64,000 bases of DNA from Companilactobacillus metriopterae (lineage in GTDB: Bacteria > Bacillota > Bacilli > Lactobacillales > Lactobacillaceae), in contig NZ_RSTD01000001.1 in NCBI RefSeq assembly GCF_004117915.1, forward strand, positions 434,001 through 498,000. Direction: 5' to 3'. Positions 16,740 through 28,705 of the stretch are shown here, piece by piece; within the stretch, counting starts at the first letter, position 1; each line of letters starts with the position of its first letter. The notes under the pieces are model-generated. The model was given only the letters and a program-made list of their open reading frames with translations, ran no database searches and was not told the origin of the DNA. Made by a program: the position numbers and the translations under genes.

Positions 16740-17261
16740 ATGGCAAACTTATTAGTACTTGGAGCCGGAAAATTAGCTTTAGGTGATATGTTATTTGTTC
16801 TTATTTCCTTTATCATTTTAACTTTATTGGTTAAGAAATTTGCATGGGGACCTGTAACTAAGATCATGGACGATCGATCTAAAAAAATTACAGGCGACCT
16901 AGATTACGCTGATCAAGAGAGAGCTAAAGCTGAAAAATTAGCTAACGAACGCGAACAAGCTCTACAAAAGTCAAGAGCTGAAGCAGTTGATATTGTTAAC
17001 AAAGCCAAAGAAAATGGGGAAACTCAGAAGAAGGGTATTGTTGACAGTGCCAATGATCAAGCTGAAAAGGTAAGACAAAAAGCACAAGAAGATGCTGCAA
17101 AAGCTAAAGAAGATGCAATGAAAGATGCTCAGAATGACATCGCAAGTATTTCACTTCAAATTGCTTCAACAGTTATCGGAAAAGAACTTAAAGCAGATGA
17201 TCAAAGTGCATTAATTGACTCTTATATTAAGGAGTTGACTTTAGACAATGAAGCTAAGTAA
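16740..17261 (+). CDS. atpF: ATP synthase Fo subunit b
   Basis: A 173-residue stator subunit. One membrane helix near the N-terminus (about residues 13-32) is followed by a long, charged, Ala-Lys-Glu-Gln-rich coiled coil that runs to the C-terminus and binds delta. Two subunits per complex form the peripheral stalk. AAGGAAGGAG precedes the ATG. The start of atpH lies within its last 14 bases. Length is normal for Firmicutes. Confidence 0.95.
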   Translation: MANLLVLGAGKLALGDMLFVLISFIILTLLVKKFAWGPVTKIMDDRSKKITGDLDYADQERAKAEKLANEREQALQKSRAEAVDIVNKAKENGETQKKGIVDSANDQAEKVRQKAQEDAAKAKEDAMKDAQNDIASISLQIASTVIGKELKADDQSALIDSYIKELTLDNEAK

Positions 17262-17793
17262 ATTCCAAGTTGGAAAAAGATATAGCCGTGCATTGTATGA
17301 GGTTGCTCAAGATAATGGGAATTTAGATGAAACGCTTGAAGAAATTTATAGTTTAAAAGCTGTTTTTGATGAAAATCCAGAATTGAGTGTTGCCTTGAGC
17401 ACGCGTTCTATTTCAATGAAAGATAAGAAGAACATATTAGATGCCTTATCATCACAATATAGTGATCTTCTAAAGAATTTTTTGAGTATGGTTCTTGATA
17501 GAGATAGGATGAATGCTATTACAGAAATTGTAGATTCATTCGTTGCTCGTTATGATCTGGACCATGGTATTGTTGAAGCAACTGCTACAACAAGTGTGCC
17601 TTTATCAAAAGAACAAGAAGAAAACTTGATAAATGTTGTTAAGCAACGTTTTTCGGTGAAACAAGTAAATCTAAAGAGTGTAGTAGATGAATCAATCTTA
17701 GGCGGAGTTATCTTACGTGTAGGTGACAACGTTATTGATGGTAGTGTAATTAAGAAATTTAATAACATCAAAAATCTACTTGCTTCAAATTAA
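17248..17793 (+). CDS. atpH: ATP synthase F1 subunit delta
   Basis: A 181-residue delta subunit joining the peripheral stalk to the top of the F1 alpha subunits. The N-terminal helical domain includes [13 protein letters not shown], and the C-terminal part ends with [17 protein letters not shown], the family's conserved C-terminal motif. It overlaps atpF by 14 bases; AAGGAG is 14 bases upstream of the ATG, so coupling with atpF translation is likely. Fifth position in the operon order is standard. Confidence 0.95.
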   Translation: MKLSKFQVGKRYSRALYEVAQDNGNLDETLEEIYSLKAVFDENPELSVALSTRSISMKDKKNILDALSSQYSDLLKNFLSMVLDRDRMNAITEIVDSFVARYDLDHGIVEATATTSVPLSKEQEENLINVVKQRFSVKQVNLKSVVDESILGGVILRVGDNVIDGSVIKKFNNIKNLLASN

Positions 17794-17812
17794 AATAATT
17801 GAGGTGAAAAGG

Positions 17813-19333
17813 ATGAGCATCAAAACTGAAGAAATTAGTTCATTGATTAAAGAACAGTTGAAAAACTACAAAGATGAACTTTCAGTTGACGAAGTAGGTG
17901 CAGTTACTTACGTCGGTGACGGTATTGCCCGTGCTAATGGTTTGGGTAATGCTATGGCCAGTGAGTTATTGCAATTTGCTGATGGTACTTATGGTGTTGC
18001 TCAAAACCTGGAAAGTGATGATGTTGGTATCATCATTCTAGGTAACTACGATAATATTCGTGAAGGCGACACCGTTAAGAGAACCGGTCAAATTATGGAA
18101 GTCCCTGTTGGGGAAGCACTCATTGGACGTGTTGTTAATACTTTAGGTCAACCAGTTGATGGTCTTGGAGATATTGCAACTACAGAAACTAGACCAATGG
18201 AATCACCAGCACCTGGTGTTATGCAACGTAAATCAGTTTTTGAACCACTTCAAACAGGTTTAAAAGCTATTGATGCCCTTGTTCCTATTGGACGTGGACA
18301 ACGTGAGTTGATCATTGGGGATAGAAAAACTGGTAAAACTTCAGTAGCCATTGATACAATCTTGAATCAAAAAGATCAAGATATGATTTGTATCTATGTA
18401 GCTATTGGTCAAAAGGAATCAACAATTAGAAGTCAAGTTGAGACCCTTAGAAAAAATGGAGCAATGGATTATACAATCGTTGTTGAAGCTGGACCAAGTT
18501 CTCCAGCACCTATGCTTTATTTTGCACCATATACTGGTGCAGCAATGGGTGAATACTTCATGTATAACGGTAAGCATGTCTTGATTATTTATGATGATTT
18601 AAGTAAGCAAGCTACTTCTTATCGTGAACTCTCATTGCTTCTTCGTAGACCACCTGGTCGTGAAGCTTATCCTGGTGATGTTTTCTACTTGCACTCACGT
18701 TTACTAGAACGTGCTGCTAAATTGAGTGATGAATTGGGTGGTGGTTCAATGACTGCTTTACCAATTATCGAAACTCAAGCCGGAGACATTTCTGCTTATA
18801 TTCCAACTAACGTTATTTCCATTACAGATGGACAAATTTTCTTGAGTAGTGATTTGTTCTATTCAGGTACAAGACCGGCTATCAATGCCGGTGCATCTGT
18901 TTCTCGTGTTGGTGGGGATGCTCAAATTAAAGCTATGAAGAAAGTTGCTGGTACACTTCGTTTGGATCTTTCTTCTTATCGTGAATTGGAATCATTTGCT
19001 CAATTTGGTTCTGATTTGGACGCAGCAACTAAATCAAAATTAGATCGTGGACGTAGAACAGTTGAAGTATTAAAACAACCAGTTCACTCTCCAATTACTG
19101 TTGAAAAGCAAGTTCTTATTCTTTTTGCTCTTACTCGCGGATTCTTAGACAATGTTGAAGTGGAAGATATCCAAGAATATGAAAGTTCATTATCAGAATT
19201 CTTTGAATCAAATCATCAAGATCTATTGGACACTATCAAAAATGAAGGTGTTCTTCCTGATGAAGATAAGATGAAATCTGGAATTGATGACTTTACTAAG
19301 AATTTCATTGCTTCAAAACAAAATGATAAGTAA
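17813..19333 (+). CDS. atpA: ATP synthase F1 subunit alpha
   Basis: A 506-residue alpha subunit forming the non-catalytic nucleotide sites of F1. The P-loop is GDRKTGKTS beginning at residue 169, and the arginine-finger region with SVSRVGG is present near residues 360-370. The ATG at 17813 follows GAGGTG by 6 bases and gives the usual [10 protein letters not shown]-terminus; an earlier in-frame start would overlap atpH's end and lacks support. Length and motifs are fully typical. Confidence 0.97.
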   Translation: MSIKTEEISSLIKEQLKNYKDELSVDEVGAVTYVGDGIARANGLGNAMASELLQFADGTYGVAQNLESDDVGIIILGNYDNIREGDTVKRTGQIMEVPVGEALIGRVVNTLGQPVDGLGDIATTETRPMESPAPGVMQRKSVFEPLQTGLKAIDALVPIGRGQRELIIGDRKTGKTSVAIDTILNQKDQDMICIYVAIGQKESTIRSQVETLRKNGAMDYTIVVEAGPSSPAPMLYFAPYTGAAMGEYFMYNGKHVLIIYDDLSKQATSYRELSLLLRRPPGREAYPGDVFYLHSRLLERAAKLSDELGGGSMTALPIIETQAGDISAYIPTNVISITDGQIFLSSDLFYSGTRPAINAGASVSRVGGDAQIKAMKKVAGTLRLDLSSYRELESFAQFGSDLDAATKSKLDRGRRTVEVLKQPVHSPITVEKQVLILFALTRGFLDNVEVEDIQEYESSLSEFFESNHQDLLDTIKNEGVLPDEDKMKSGIDDFTKNFIASKQNDK

Positions 19334-19353
19334 AAATACAGGAGGTTTAAATT

Positions 19354-21728
<2,375 letters not shown>

Positions 21729-21745
21729 AAATAAGGAGGAATAAT

Positions 21746-22180
21746 ATGGCTGATCAAGATAATGTTATGACGGTCAATATTGTCACTCCTGATGGCGTTG
21801 TTTACGATCATCATGGAAAAATTATTATTGCAAGTTCCATTGATGGTGAAATTGGTATAATGGCAAATCATGAACCAATTATTGCCCCACTTAAAATAGA
21901 TAAAGTTCGTGTTAAGAGATTAGACGATCCTAATCATGTGGATGTAATTGCTGTAAATGGCGGCTTTTTGGAGTTTAGTAATGATCTAGTGTCTATTGTG
22001 GCAAATAGTGCTGAAAGAGCTGGAGACATTGATTTAAGACGTGCTGAATATCAAAAGAAACATGCTGAAGAAATTATTCAGAAATCTAAAGATAATTCAG
22101 AGAACGATGCAGATGCCAAAAGAGCTGAAATATCACTACGTAAAGCTATCAATAGAATTAATGTAAGTTCAGATAAATAA
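21746..22180 (+). CDS. atpC: ATP synthase F1 subunit epsilon
   Basis: A 144-residue epsilon subunit. The N-terminal beta-barrel (residues about 5-85, with VTPDGVVYD and GEIGIMANHEP) contacts gamma and the c-ring. The C-terminal two-helix domain (SAERAGDIDLRRAEYQ onwards) can inhibit ATP hydrolysis. AAGGAGG lies 8 bases before the ATG. Last gene of the operon; a strong terminator starts at its stop codon. Confidence 0.96.
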   Translation: MADQDNVMTVNIVTPDGVVYDHHGKIIIASSIDGEIGIMANHEPIIAPLKIDKVRVKRLDDPNHVDVIAVNGGFLEFSNDLVSIVANSAERAGDIDLRRAEYQKKHAEEIIQKSKDNSENDADAKRAEISLRKAINRINVSSDK

Positions 22181-22214
22181 AAAGCTTGGGAATACATTTC
22201 CCAAGCTTTTTTTA
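22181..22214 (+). terminator. Intrinsic terminator of the atp operon
   Basis: AAAGCTTGGGAA pairs with TTTCCCAAGCTTT, followed by seven T residues. It begins directly after the atpC stop codon. Confidence 0.9.
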
Positions 22215-22248
22215 TTTTAAATTAAAAAAAGTAAAAGAATTACTTAAT

Positions 22249-22279
22249 TTGCATATTTAAAATTAAGTCATGTTATTAT
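22249..22279 (+). promoter_or_regulatory. Possible promoter of the DUF1146-murA unit
   Basis: TTGCAT (22249-22254) and TATTAT (22274-22279) are 19 bases apart. The -10 has the extended TGT just before it, which can compensate for the long spacer. It lies between the atp terminator and the small membrane gene. Confidence 0.4.
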
Positions 22280-22299
22280 GTAGAAAGTGAGGTTAGACT

Positions 22300-22533
22300 A
22301 TGAGTTTAAGTTTGATATCTTTAGTTACACTAATTAGTCATTTAGTCTTTATTACTATTACATACAACATATTACAATCTATCGATTGGAATAAGATTTT
22401 CCGATCAAGTAATGATCCTAGACCTTTAAGATTTTTTGTTTTATTTTTATCAATTGCAATTGGGTACAACGTAAGTACATTTTTTATAAGTATTTTTACT
22501 TTATCACAGAGTTTTTCTTTACTCTTTAGGTAA
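22300..22533 (+). CDS. DUF1146 small membrane protein (YwzB-like)
   Basis: A 77-residue protein with two hydrophobic segments (about 5-25 and 45-70) around a polar loop ending in [11 protein letters not shown]. Sequence and position, between atpC and murA, match the DUF1146 family (B. subtilis YwzB). Function is unknown. Its conserved link with murA suggests a role at the envelope, which is inference. GTGAGG lies before the ATG. murA follows after 17 bases, so the two are probably co-transcribed. Confidence 0.8.
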   Translation: MSLSLISLVTLISHLVFITITYNILQSIDWNKIFRSSNDPRPLRFFVLFLSIAIGYNVSTFFISIFTLSQSFSLLFR

Positions 22534-22550
22534 TATCTGGAGGCTTTATC

Positions 22551-23873
22551 GTGGAAAAAATTATTGTTAATGGTCCCAGTCGTTTGACAGGGCATGTTGA
22601 AATAGAAGGGGCTAAAAATGCAGTATTGCCAATTTTGGCATCAACAATTTTAGCTGAGAAAGGAACTGTACAACTTGCAAATGTTCCTCCTCTTTCTGAT
22701 GTTTTAACAATGATTGAAGTTCTAAAAAGATTAGACGCTGATGTTGATTATGATCAGATAAATAAGACAGTGGAAATTAATTCAGAAGGTACAATTCTAT
22801 CAGATGCACCCGAAGAATTAGTAGATAAAATGCGCGCATCTATTGTTGTTTTGGGAGCTCTCCTTGCTAGAAACAAAGAAGCTCACATTGCCATGCCTGG
22901 AGGTTGCGCTATTGGTTCTAGACCAATTGATTTGCATCTTAAGGGTTTGGAAGCTATGGGAGCAGAATTTACTCAAAACGGTGGATATATTGATGCCAAG
23001 ACAGAAGGTCTTCATGGCACAAATATTTATTTAGATTTCCCTAGTGTTGGAGCTACTCAAAATATCATGATGGCTGCTACCTTAGCAGAAGGCGAAACAA
23101 TTATTGAAAATGCAGCTCGTGAACCTGAAATTGTTGATTTGGCCAATGTTCTAAGTAAAATGGGTGCTAGAGTCACTGGTGCAGGAACAAATACTATCAA
23201 AATAACAGGTGTAGAATCACTTCATGGCTGTGAACACAGTATTATGCAGGATAGAATTGAGGCAGGCACTTTCATGGTAGCCGCTGCCGTCACAAATGGT
23301 GATATCTTGATTGAAGATGCAGTTGTTAACCACAATCGTCCATTGATTTCTAAGTTAGAAGAAATGGGAGTTGAATTTATTGAATCTGATGAAGGTATAA
23401 GAGTTATCGGAACTGATAACTTGAAACCTACAGATGTTAAAACAATTCCACATCCAGGCTTCCCAACAGATATGCAAGCACAAATGACATTAGCTCAAAT
23501 TCTAAGTAATGGAACAAGTATTATGCAAGAAACTGTTTTTGAAAATAGATTCATGCATTTTAATGAATTCGGAAAAATGGGTGGAGATTACCGTATAGAA
23601 GGTAATTCTGTTATTATGTTTGGACCTGCACAACTTTCAGGTGCAGACGTTGAAGCTACAGATTTGAGATCTGCCGCTGCACTTGTTTTAGCTGGGATTG
23701 TTGCTGACGGTGAAACCAGAGTTTCAAATCTAAAATATCTTGATCGTGGTTACTATAAATTTGTAGAAAAACTTCAAAATTTAGTTGCTGATATTCATCG
23801 AGTATCCATTGATAAAAATGGAATTGAAACAGTTATCACATCTGATTTAAATAAAAAAGATTTACTAGCTTAA
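22551..23873 (+). CDS. murA: UDP-N-acetylglucosamine 1-carboxyvinyltransferase
   Basis: A 440-residue EPSP-synthase-fold enzyme that adds enolpyruvate to UDP-GlcNAc, the first committed step of peptidoglycan synthesis. The start region [13 protein letters not shown] is typical. The catalytic Cys that fosfomycin alkylates is present in [18 protein letters not shown] near residue 119. Start is GTG at 22551 with GGAGG 7 bases upstream. It ends at a strong terminator before mbl. Firmicutes often carry a second copy (murZ) elsewhere. Confidence 0.96.
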   Translation: MEKIIVNGPSRLTGHVEIEGAKNAVLPILASTILAEKGTVQLANVPPLSDVLTMIEVLKRLDADVDYDQINKTVEINSEGTILSDAPEELVDKMRASIVVLGALLARNKEAHIAMPGGCAIGSRPIDLHLKGLEAMGAEFTQNGGYIDAKTEGLHGTNIYLDFPSVGATQNIMMAATLAEGETIIENAAREPEIVDLANVLSKMGARVTGAGTNTIKITGVESLHGCEHSIMQDRIEAGTFMVAAAVTNGDILIEDAVVNHNRPLISKLEEMGVEFIESDEGIRVIGTDNLKPTDVKTIPHPGFPTDMQAQMTLAQILSNGTSIMQETVFENRFMHFNEFGKMGGDYRIEGNSVIMFGPAQLSGADVEATDLRSAAALVLAGIVADGETRVSNLKYLDRGYYKFVEKLQNLVADIHRVSIDKNGIETVITSDLNKKDLLA

Positions 23874-23874
23874 A

Positions 23875-23903
23875 AGAAGCGAATTTTATTCGCTTCTTTT
23901 TTT
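23875..23903 (+). terminator. Intrinsic terminator after murA
   Basis: AGAAGCGAA and TTCGCTTCT form a 9-bp stem with a TTTTA loop and a run of seven T residues. Confidence 0.9.
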
Positions 23904-23921
23904 ATTTGTAATGTCTAGATA

Positions 23922-23930
23922 TGATATAAT
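23922..23930 (+). promoter_or_regulatory. Extended -10 promoter of mbl
   Basis: TGATATAAT is a consensus -10 with the upstream TG. No good -35 is seen at 17 bases. It lies 26 bases before the mbl ATG and shares its ATATGATATAAT core with the promoter of mreB at 40324. Confidence 0.5.
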
Positions 23931-23955
23931 TTTTATTAGGTTTACGGAGGATTTC

Positions 23956-24945
23956 ATGAAAAAATTAATAGGTATAGACTTAGGGACAGCCAATGTTTTA
24001 ATTAACGTATTAGGTGATGGAGTTGTCCTAAATGAACCGTCTATGGTTGCGGTTAATACTAAAACAAATGAAGTAATCGCTGTAGGGCAAGATGCTTACA
24101 GAATGGCTGGTAGAACACCAGACAGTATTCGTGCGATAAGACCCTTAAAAGATGGGGTAATTGCTGATTTTGATGTTACAGAAAAAATGCTTCAACAATT
24201 TATTGGAAAAGTAAAAGCCAAAGGTAGATTTTCTAAACCAATAATTATGATTTGTACACCTACAGATGTGACAAATGTTGAACAAAGGGCAATTATTGAA
24301 GCAGCTGAAAATGCTGGTGCTAGCCAAGTTTATTTACAATATGAACCTAAAGTAGCTGCAGTTGGCTCAGGGTTAGATATCTTTAGACCACACGGAAGTA
24401 TGGTAATTGATATTGGTGGTGGAACTAGCGATGTTGCTGTTTTATCAATGGGTGATGTTGTTGCAAGTAGATCTCTTCGTCATGCAGGATATAAAATGAG
24501 TATTGCTGTTCAAAATTACATTAAGAATAAAAAGGATCTAATCGTAGGTGAAAAGACCTCAGAAAATATTAAAATTCGTCTTGGGACAGCGATGAATCCT
24601 CAAGAGAGTAACAAGTACTCAGCAAGTGGTATCGATGTTGCTTCCGGTTTACCTAAGGAAGTAGAATTGACAGAAGTGGATATCTATGAAGCTTTGAAAC
24701 CATCTGTTGAACAACTTTTATCAGTTACAAAAACTGTTATGGAAGAGACACCAGCAGAACTTACTGCAGATATCATCGATCAAGGTGTTATGTTAACTGG
24801 TGGAGGTTCACTAGTAAAAAATCTAGACAAATATTTTGCTGATGAATTAGGAGTACCTGTGTTAAGATCAGAGAACCCATTGGATTCTGTGGCACTAGGA
24901 ACAGGAATACTTTTAGAAAATATAAGAAAACATAAGCAATTTTAA
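23956..24945 (+). CDS. mbl: MreB-family actin-like protein, Mbl type
   Basis: A 329-residue bacterial actin homologue that forms membrane-associated filaments guiding lateral wall synthesis. It has the phosphate-1 motif [11 protein letters not shown], phosphate-2 VIDIGGGTSDVAV and adenosine motif MLTGGGSLVKNL. A second, closer MreB is at 40386. Its place in the murA-epuA-yidD-rodA block argues for Mbl, but the paralogue name is inferred from context. The ATG at 23956 follows CGGAGG by 6 bases; an earlier in-frame ATG would start inside the promoter. Confidence 0.9.
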   Translation: MKKLIGIDLGTANVLINVLGDGVVLNEPSMVAVNTKTNEVIAVGQDAYRMAGRTPDSIRAIRPLKDGVIADFDVTEKMLQQFIGKVKAKGRFSKPIIMICTPTDVTNVEQRAIIEAAENAGASQVYLQYEPKVAAVGSGLDIFRPHGSMVIDIGGGTSDVAVLSMGDVVASRSLRHAGYKMSIAVQNYIKNKKDLIVGEKTSENIKIRLGTAMNPQESNKYSASGIDVASGLPKEVELTEVDIYEALKPSVEQLLSVTKTVMEETPAELTADIIDQGVMLTGGGSLVKNLDKYFADELGVPVLRSENPLDSVALGTGILLENIRKHKQF

Positions 24946-24954
24946 GGGTGAAAA

Positions 24955-25137
24955 ATGAAACGAGACTTTGGAAAAGAATATCGTAATTCGATATTTAGAA
25001 AAGTATGGCGAGTTATTTTGTTAATGGTCATATTTCTATTATTAGGAATGTTGATAGGATCTGCTTTAGGTGGATCTAATCCATTTGCTATTTTGTGGCC
25101 AGGAACATGGATACATATGGTTGATTTTCTAAGATGA
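24955..25137 (+). CDS. EpuA-like small membrane protein
   Basis: A 60-residue protein with one membrane helix (about residues 18-40) after a basic N-terminus, and a short outside tail containing [18 protein letters not shown]. This NPF...W...DF tail is characteristic of the EpuA family, which is often mislabelled 'DNA-directed RNA polymerase subunit beta'. The function is unsettled; the family travels with mreB/mbl and cell-wall genes. Its stop overlaps the yidD ATG by four bases (ATGA). Confidence 0.75.
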   Translation: MKRDFGKEYRNSIFRKVWRVILLMVIFLLLGMLIGSALGGSNPFAILWPGTWIHMVDFLR

Positions 25138-25445
25138 AAAAGCTGAGCTATATTTATTTATATCCTGTGAGATTTTATCAAAAATTTATATCGCCTATCT
25201 TACCTCCAAGTTGTCGATATTACCCAACGTGTTCTAACTATTTTATCGATGCAGTAAAAAAACATGGTATTATATTAGGATCGATAATGGGTATCGCCAG
25301 AATCTTAAGATGTCATCCATTTATTCGAGGTGGAGTTGATCCCGTTCCGGATAATTTCACTATATTCAGAAATCCTAATCCCCAAAACTATGAAGACGAA
25401 ATTATAGCAAATAAATTTCATAATCAAAATAATGAGGAAAAATAA
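25134..25445 (+). CDS. yidD: Membrane protein insertion efficiency factor YidD
   Basis: A 103-residue YidD protein, an amphipathic membrane-associated factor that assists YidC-mediated insertion. The family core is complete: [20 protein letters not shown], then [18 protein letters not shown]. YidC is not in this window. The gene overlaps epuA-like by 4 bases and touches the DUF2969 gene by one base, so it lies inside a tightly packed mbl-rodA operon. Confidence 0.93.
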   Translation: MKKLSYIYLYPVRFYQKFISPILPPSCRYYPTCSNYFIDAVKKHGIILGSIMGIARILRCHPFIRGGVDPVPDNFTIFRNPNPQNYEDEIIANKFHNQNNEEK

Positions 25446-25666
25446 TGGCAAGAAAAGATAAATCAATTGAAATTGACTTAAAAGAAATATCTAGTGATCC
25501 TGAAAAATATGAACTTTGGGATCAGAAAAAATATATTGGATCAATAGTAAAAGAAGGGGATAGATATTTATCTACTATCGAATCTGGAGATACTCCATTT
25601 AAGACAGTTAAATTAGATGATGCTATCAACGAATTATTAATGCAATATAATCTACATAATCATTAA
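25445..25666 (+). CDS. DUF2969 family protein
   Basis: A 73-residue soluble protein with no membrane segment. It matches DUF2969, a small family of Lactobacillales found next to rodA. It shows KKYIGSIVKEGDRY and a C-terminal helix LDDAINELLMQYNLH. No function is known. The ATG overlaps the yidD stop by one base, and rodA follows 11 bases later. Operon membership hints at a link to cell elongation (inference). Confidence 0.75.
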   Translation: MARKDKSIEIDLKEISSDPEKYELWDQKKYIGSIVKEGDRYLSTIESGDTPFKTVKLDDAINELLMQYNLHNH

Positions 25667-25677
25667 TAGGTGTTAAA

Positions 25678-26880
25678 ATGCAAATGAGAAGTAATAAAAA
25701 AGAAAATGATTTAGAATCAAGAATTGATTGGGGAATAATATTTTCAATTATGACCTTGGCAATAATTGGTCTACTATCAATTTATGTTGCTTCTGTACAA
25801 GATTCTATTAATCCACTGAGAAATGTAGTTTCTCAACTGGTGTGGTATGTAATAGGTGCTGTTATTATTGTAGTGATAATGCAGTTTGATGCAGAACAAT
25901 TATGGATGGTTACCGATTATGTATACTACGCTGGACTGGCGCTATTATTTCTCGTTTTGATCTTCTATAGTAGAGAATATGCTGTTCAAACTGGTGCTCG
26001 TAGTTGGTTTGCTGTAGGATCGTTTACTTTCCAGCCGTCGGAAATTATGAAACCTGCTTATATTTTGATGATAAGTAAAGTTATAACTACGCATAATACC
26101 GAATATAGAAATCATAATGTTCGTAACGATTTATTACTACTAGGTAAATTGTTATTGTGGACACTTCCAGTTGTCGTATTATTGACACTTCAAAATGATT
26201 TAGGTACTACTCTAGTATTCTTGGCAATACTTGGTGGTAGTATTCTTGTTTCAGGTATTGACTGGAAAATAATTGGAACATTAGTTCTTATTATAGCTGT
26301 AATAGGTGGTTTGGGCATTGCCCTTACTACTACCGATTGGGGACGAAGTATTTTAGCTAATTTTGGTTTCAAGACATACCAATTTTCTCGTATTGACAGT
26401 TGGTTGAATCCTTCTCAAGATACTTCGGGTGACGGATACCAAGTTTGGCAAAATATGAAAGCCATCGGTTCGGGACAGCTACTAGGTAAGGGATTCAATG
26501 TTTCTAATGTTTACGTTCCGGTACGAGAATCAGATATGATTTTCTCAGTAATCGGAGAGAACTTTGGATTTATAGGTGCATGTGTACTTATTCTTTTGTA
26601 CTTCTTACTTATCTATCAAATGATACAAGTAACATTTGATACAAAGAATGAGTTTTACGCATATGTATCTACTGGTGTTATCATGATGATACTTTTCCAC
26701 GTTTTTGAAAATATTGGTATGAGTGTTGGATTATTACCTATGACAGGTATTCCATTACCATTTATATCTCAAGGTGGATCAGCCCTCTTGGGTAATATGA
26801 TTGGTGTCGGCTTGATAATGTCCATGAGATTCCACAATAGAAGTTATATGTTTGAAAATGGATCATTTACAAGGAGATGA
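25678..26880 (+). CDS. rodA: RodA-type SEDS glycosyltransferase
   Basis: A 400-residue SEDS protein (FtsW/RodA/SpoVE family) with about ten membrane helices, which polymerises lipid II into glycan strands. Family landmarks are VQTGARSWFAVGSFTFQPSE, LQNDLGTTLVF and the C-terminal GLLPMTGIPLPFISQGGSA. Context after mbl, epuA and yidD, away from the dcw cluster, supports RodA (elongation) over FtsW (division). Its start overlaps no neighbour; a weak AGGTG lies before the ATG. Confidence 0.92.
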   Translation: MQMRSNKKENDLESRIDWGIIFSIMTLAIIGLLSIYVASVQDSINPLRNVVSQLVWYVIGAVIIVVIMQFDAEQLWMVTDYVYYAGLALLFLVLIFYSREYAVQTGARSWFAVGSFTFQPSEIMKPAYILMISKVITTHNTEYRNHNVRNDLLLLGKLLLWTLPVVVLLTLQNDLGTTLVFLAILGGSILVSGIDWKIIGTLVLIIAVIGGLGIALTTTDWGRSILANFGFKTYQFSRIDSWLNPSQDTSGDGYQVWQNMKAIGSGQLLGKGFNVSNVYVPVRESDMIFSVIGENFGFIGACVLILLYFLLIYQMIQVTFDTKNEFYAYVSTGVIMMILFHVFENIGMSVGLLPMTGIPLPFISQGGSALLGNMIGVGLIMSMRFHNRSYMFENGSFTRR

Positions 26881-26889
26881 TAGACTTTT

Positions 26890-27180
26890 ATGAATGAAAA
26901 TGAAGATTTGTGGGTTGAGAAAACCGACAATGGATTTTTAGTAGGTTTAAAAGAAGATAATCAAGATACACTGGGTGAAGTAAAGTATGTTGATCTACCT
27001 TCCGTTGGACAAAAACTTCAAAAAGGTGACACTGCTGTTGAAGTTGAAGCCCAAAAAGCTGTTATAGAGCTAGAATCTCCAGTAGATGGAGAAGTAATCA
27101 GAATAAATGAAGCACTTGCTGATGAACCTCAATTAGTTGTCAACAAGGACAGTTCATGGATGTATGAAGTAAGAATATAA
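26890..27180 (+). CDS. GcvH-like lipoyl-domain protein
   Basis: A 96-residue protein with the fold of the glycine cleavage H protein. The lipoylation site is visible as VEAQKAVIELESPVDG, with Lys in the place that carries lipoate in GcvH (compare ESVKA). It is shorter than GcvH (about 127) at the N-terminus. No gcvT or gcvP is nearby, so it is more likely a lipoyl carrier or relay than part of glycine cleavage. It follows rodA by 9 bases and probably shares its transcript. Confidence 0.8.
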   Translation: MNENEDLWVEKTDNGFLVGLKEDNQDTLGEVKYVDLPSVGQKLQKGDTAVEVEAQKAVIELESPVDGEVIRINEALADEPQLVVNKDSSWMYEVRI

Positions 27181-27211
27181 AAAAATTGATTATTTTCAAT
27201 TAGCATATTTC

Positions 27212-27240
27212 TTGCAAGTTTTTCATAAAACTGGTTAAAT
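27212..27240 (+). promoter_or_regulatory. Promoter of the XRE/TPR regulator gene
   Basis: TTGCAA (27212-27217) and TTAAAT (27235-27240) stand 17 bases apart, 38 bases before the regulator's start codon. Confidence 0.5.
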
Positions 27241-27277
27241 TTAGTCTGAAATTAATAATGAATGGGGATAATTCATA

Positions 27278-28138
27278 ATGAAGATTTTAGGAGACAAGAT
27301 TCGCTACTACAGAAAATTAAGAGGAATTTCTCAATCGGAATTAGCCGAAGGGATTTGTACTCAAGCTACTGTTTCATTAATTGAAAAGAAAGACAAGATT
27401 CCAAGTATGGAAATATTGGTTCGTTTATGTGAGAGACTGGGTATCACAATGAACCTTGTAATCGTCAATGACGATAGTCAAATCTACTCAATAATTAGTG
27501 AAATTAAAACATTGTTTTATCATGCTGATTATAAAGCAATTGCTGAAAAGTTAAATAAATTAAGCAATGTTAATGTAAATAATAAGCAAGAAATTAAATT
27601 AATTCATTTCTTTAATGGTTTAGTTGAATACGAAGTAAATCACAATTACGATAAAGCCATCTTTGACTTTAATAGGGCCATGAATGTTGATTTAACTAAC
27701 ATTGATATGTACGATATCCTAATTGATATCTATACAGCAAAATCATATGTTAATAAGAAATCAAATGATGAAGCTCAGGTTTACTATGATCAAACAAAAT
27801 CATTAATTAATTCCAGTGTTGAAAAAATAAATGATGAAAATTATCATGATAGTATTTTAATATATGCTAACATGTCAGAATTATCACTTAACCTAGGTGA
27901 TAATGATCAAGCATTGAAATTTGCCAAATCAGGTATCTTCATTGCTAAGAAAGAACAATCATTGTTCAAGTTGGATGTCATGTTCTACATTTTGGCACAA
28001 GCTAAGATCTTAGTTGATGAAACACCAGATAAGGCTCTTGTTCAAGCTTACGTTATCTCAGATATCAATGATAATCCTAAATTACATGAGCGTGTATTAG
28101 TAGAATTAAAGCAAAAGAATTTGAGTTTATTTCAATAA
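27278..28138 (+). CDS. XRE-family regulator with TPR-like C-terminus
   Basis: A 286-residue regulator. Residues 5-62 form a Cro/C1-type helix-turn-helix (KIRYYRKLRGISQSELAEG and VSLIEKKDKIPS). The rest is all-helical with TPR-like repeats, the layout of the RRNPP group (PlcR, Rgg, PrgX), which sense short peptides. No peptide pheromone gene is apparent next to it, so its ligand is unknown and the peptide link is inference. It has its own promoter and a terminator that it shares with the convergent uspA. Confidence 0.8.
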   Translation: MKILGDKIRYYRKLRGISQSELAEGICTQATVSLIEKKDKIPSMEILVRLCERLGITMNLVIVNDDSQIYSIISEIKTLFYHADYKAIAEKLNKLSNVNVNNKQEIKLIHFFNGLVEYEVNHNYDKAIFDFNRAMNVDLTNIDMYDILIDIYTAKSYVNKKSNDEAQVYYDQTKSLINSSVEKINDENYHDSILIYANMSELSLNLGDNDQALKFAKSGIFIAKKEQSLFKLDVMFYILAQAKILVDETPDKALVQAYVISDINDNPKLHERVLVELKQKNLSLFQ

Positions 28139-28143
28139 AAAAA

Positions 28144-28170
28144 AACCGACATTTTATGTCGGCTTTTTTT
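28144..28170. terminator. Bidirectional terminator between regulator and uspA
   Basis: CCGACA and TGTCGG pair around a TTTTA loop, flanked by an A-tract and a T-tract. It serves both convergent genes and overlaps the uspA stop codon. Confidence 0.88.
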
Positions 28171-28639
28171 ATTTTGGTGCTTTAATTTCTTTGTTGTCCA
28201 AATCTGTTCTTACAACTAATACATCACACTTAGCAGTACGTGTTACGTATTCTGTAACAGATCCAATAAGCAATCTTTCCATTGCATTCAATCCAGTAGC
28301 ACCAATCATAATCAAATCAATATTGTGTTTTTCTGGAAATTCTGCGGAAATAATTGTTTTAGGTGCACCATATTCAATGCTGTAATCTACGTCTTCTAGA
28401 CCAGCACTTTTGGCAGTTTCTACATAACCCTTAACAGTTTCTTTTGCTTTTTCAGTAATTTCTTCGACCATTGTAGTGTCGAAACTAGAAACGTTTTGGA
28501 AAGCACGAGTATCAATGATATGTAGAATATGAACTGTAGCATTGTTTCTTTTAGCAACTTCTACAGCTTTTTTGAAAGCTAATTCAGCTTCAAATGAACC
28601 ATCAATTGGTACTAGAATATTTTTATATTGTTGTAGCAT
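28169..28639 (-). CDS. Universal stress protein, UspA family
   Basis: A 156-residue cytosolic UspA-fold protein. It begins YKNILVPIDGSFEAELAF, and near the C-terminus has the ATP-binding pattern MIGATGLNAMERLLIGSVTEYV, which matches G-2x-G-9x-G-S/T. This places it in the nucleotide-binding class of Usp proteins. The ATG at 28639 follows GAGGTG by 7 bases; an upstream in-frame start would overlap that site. It is a single gene. Its exact stress role cannot be told. Confidence 0.93.
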   Translation of the reverse strand: MLQQYKNILVPIDGSFEAELAFKKAVEVAKRNNATVHILHIIDTRAFQNVSSFDTTMVEEITEKAKETVKGYVETAKSAGLEDVDYSIEYGAPKTIISAEFPEKHNIDLIMIGATGLNAMERLLIGSVTEYVTRTAKCDVLVVRTDLDNKEIKAPK

Positions 28640-28705
28640 GATAATCACCTCAAGTAATTTTTTGTATCTGATTATATTGTAATGTATTCGGAAACATAAA
28701 TACAG

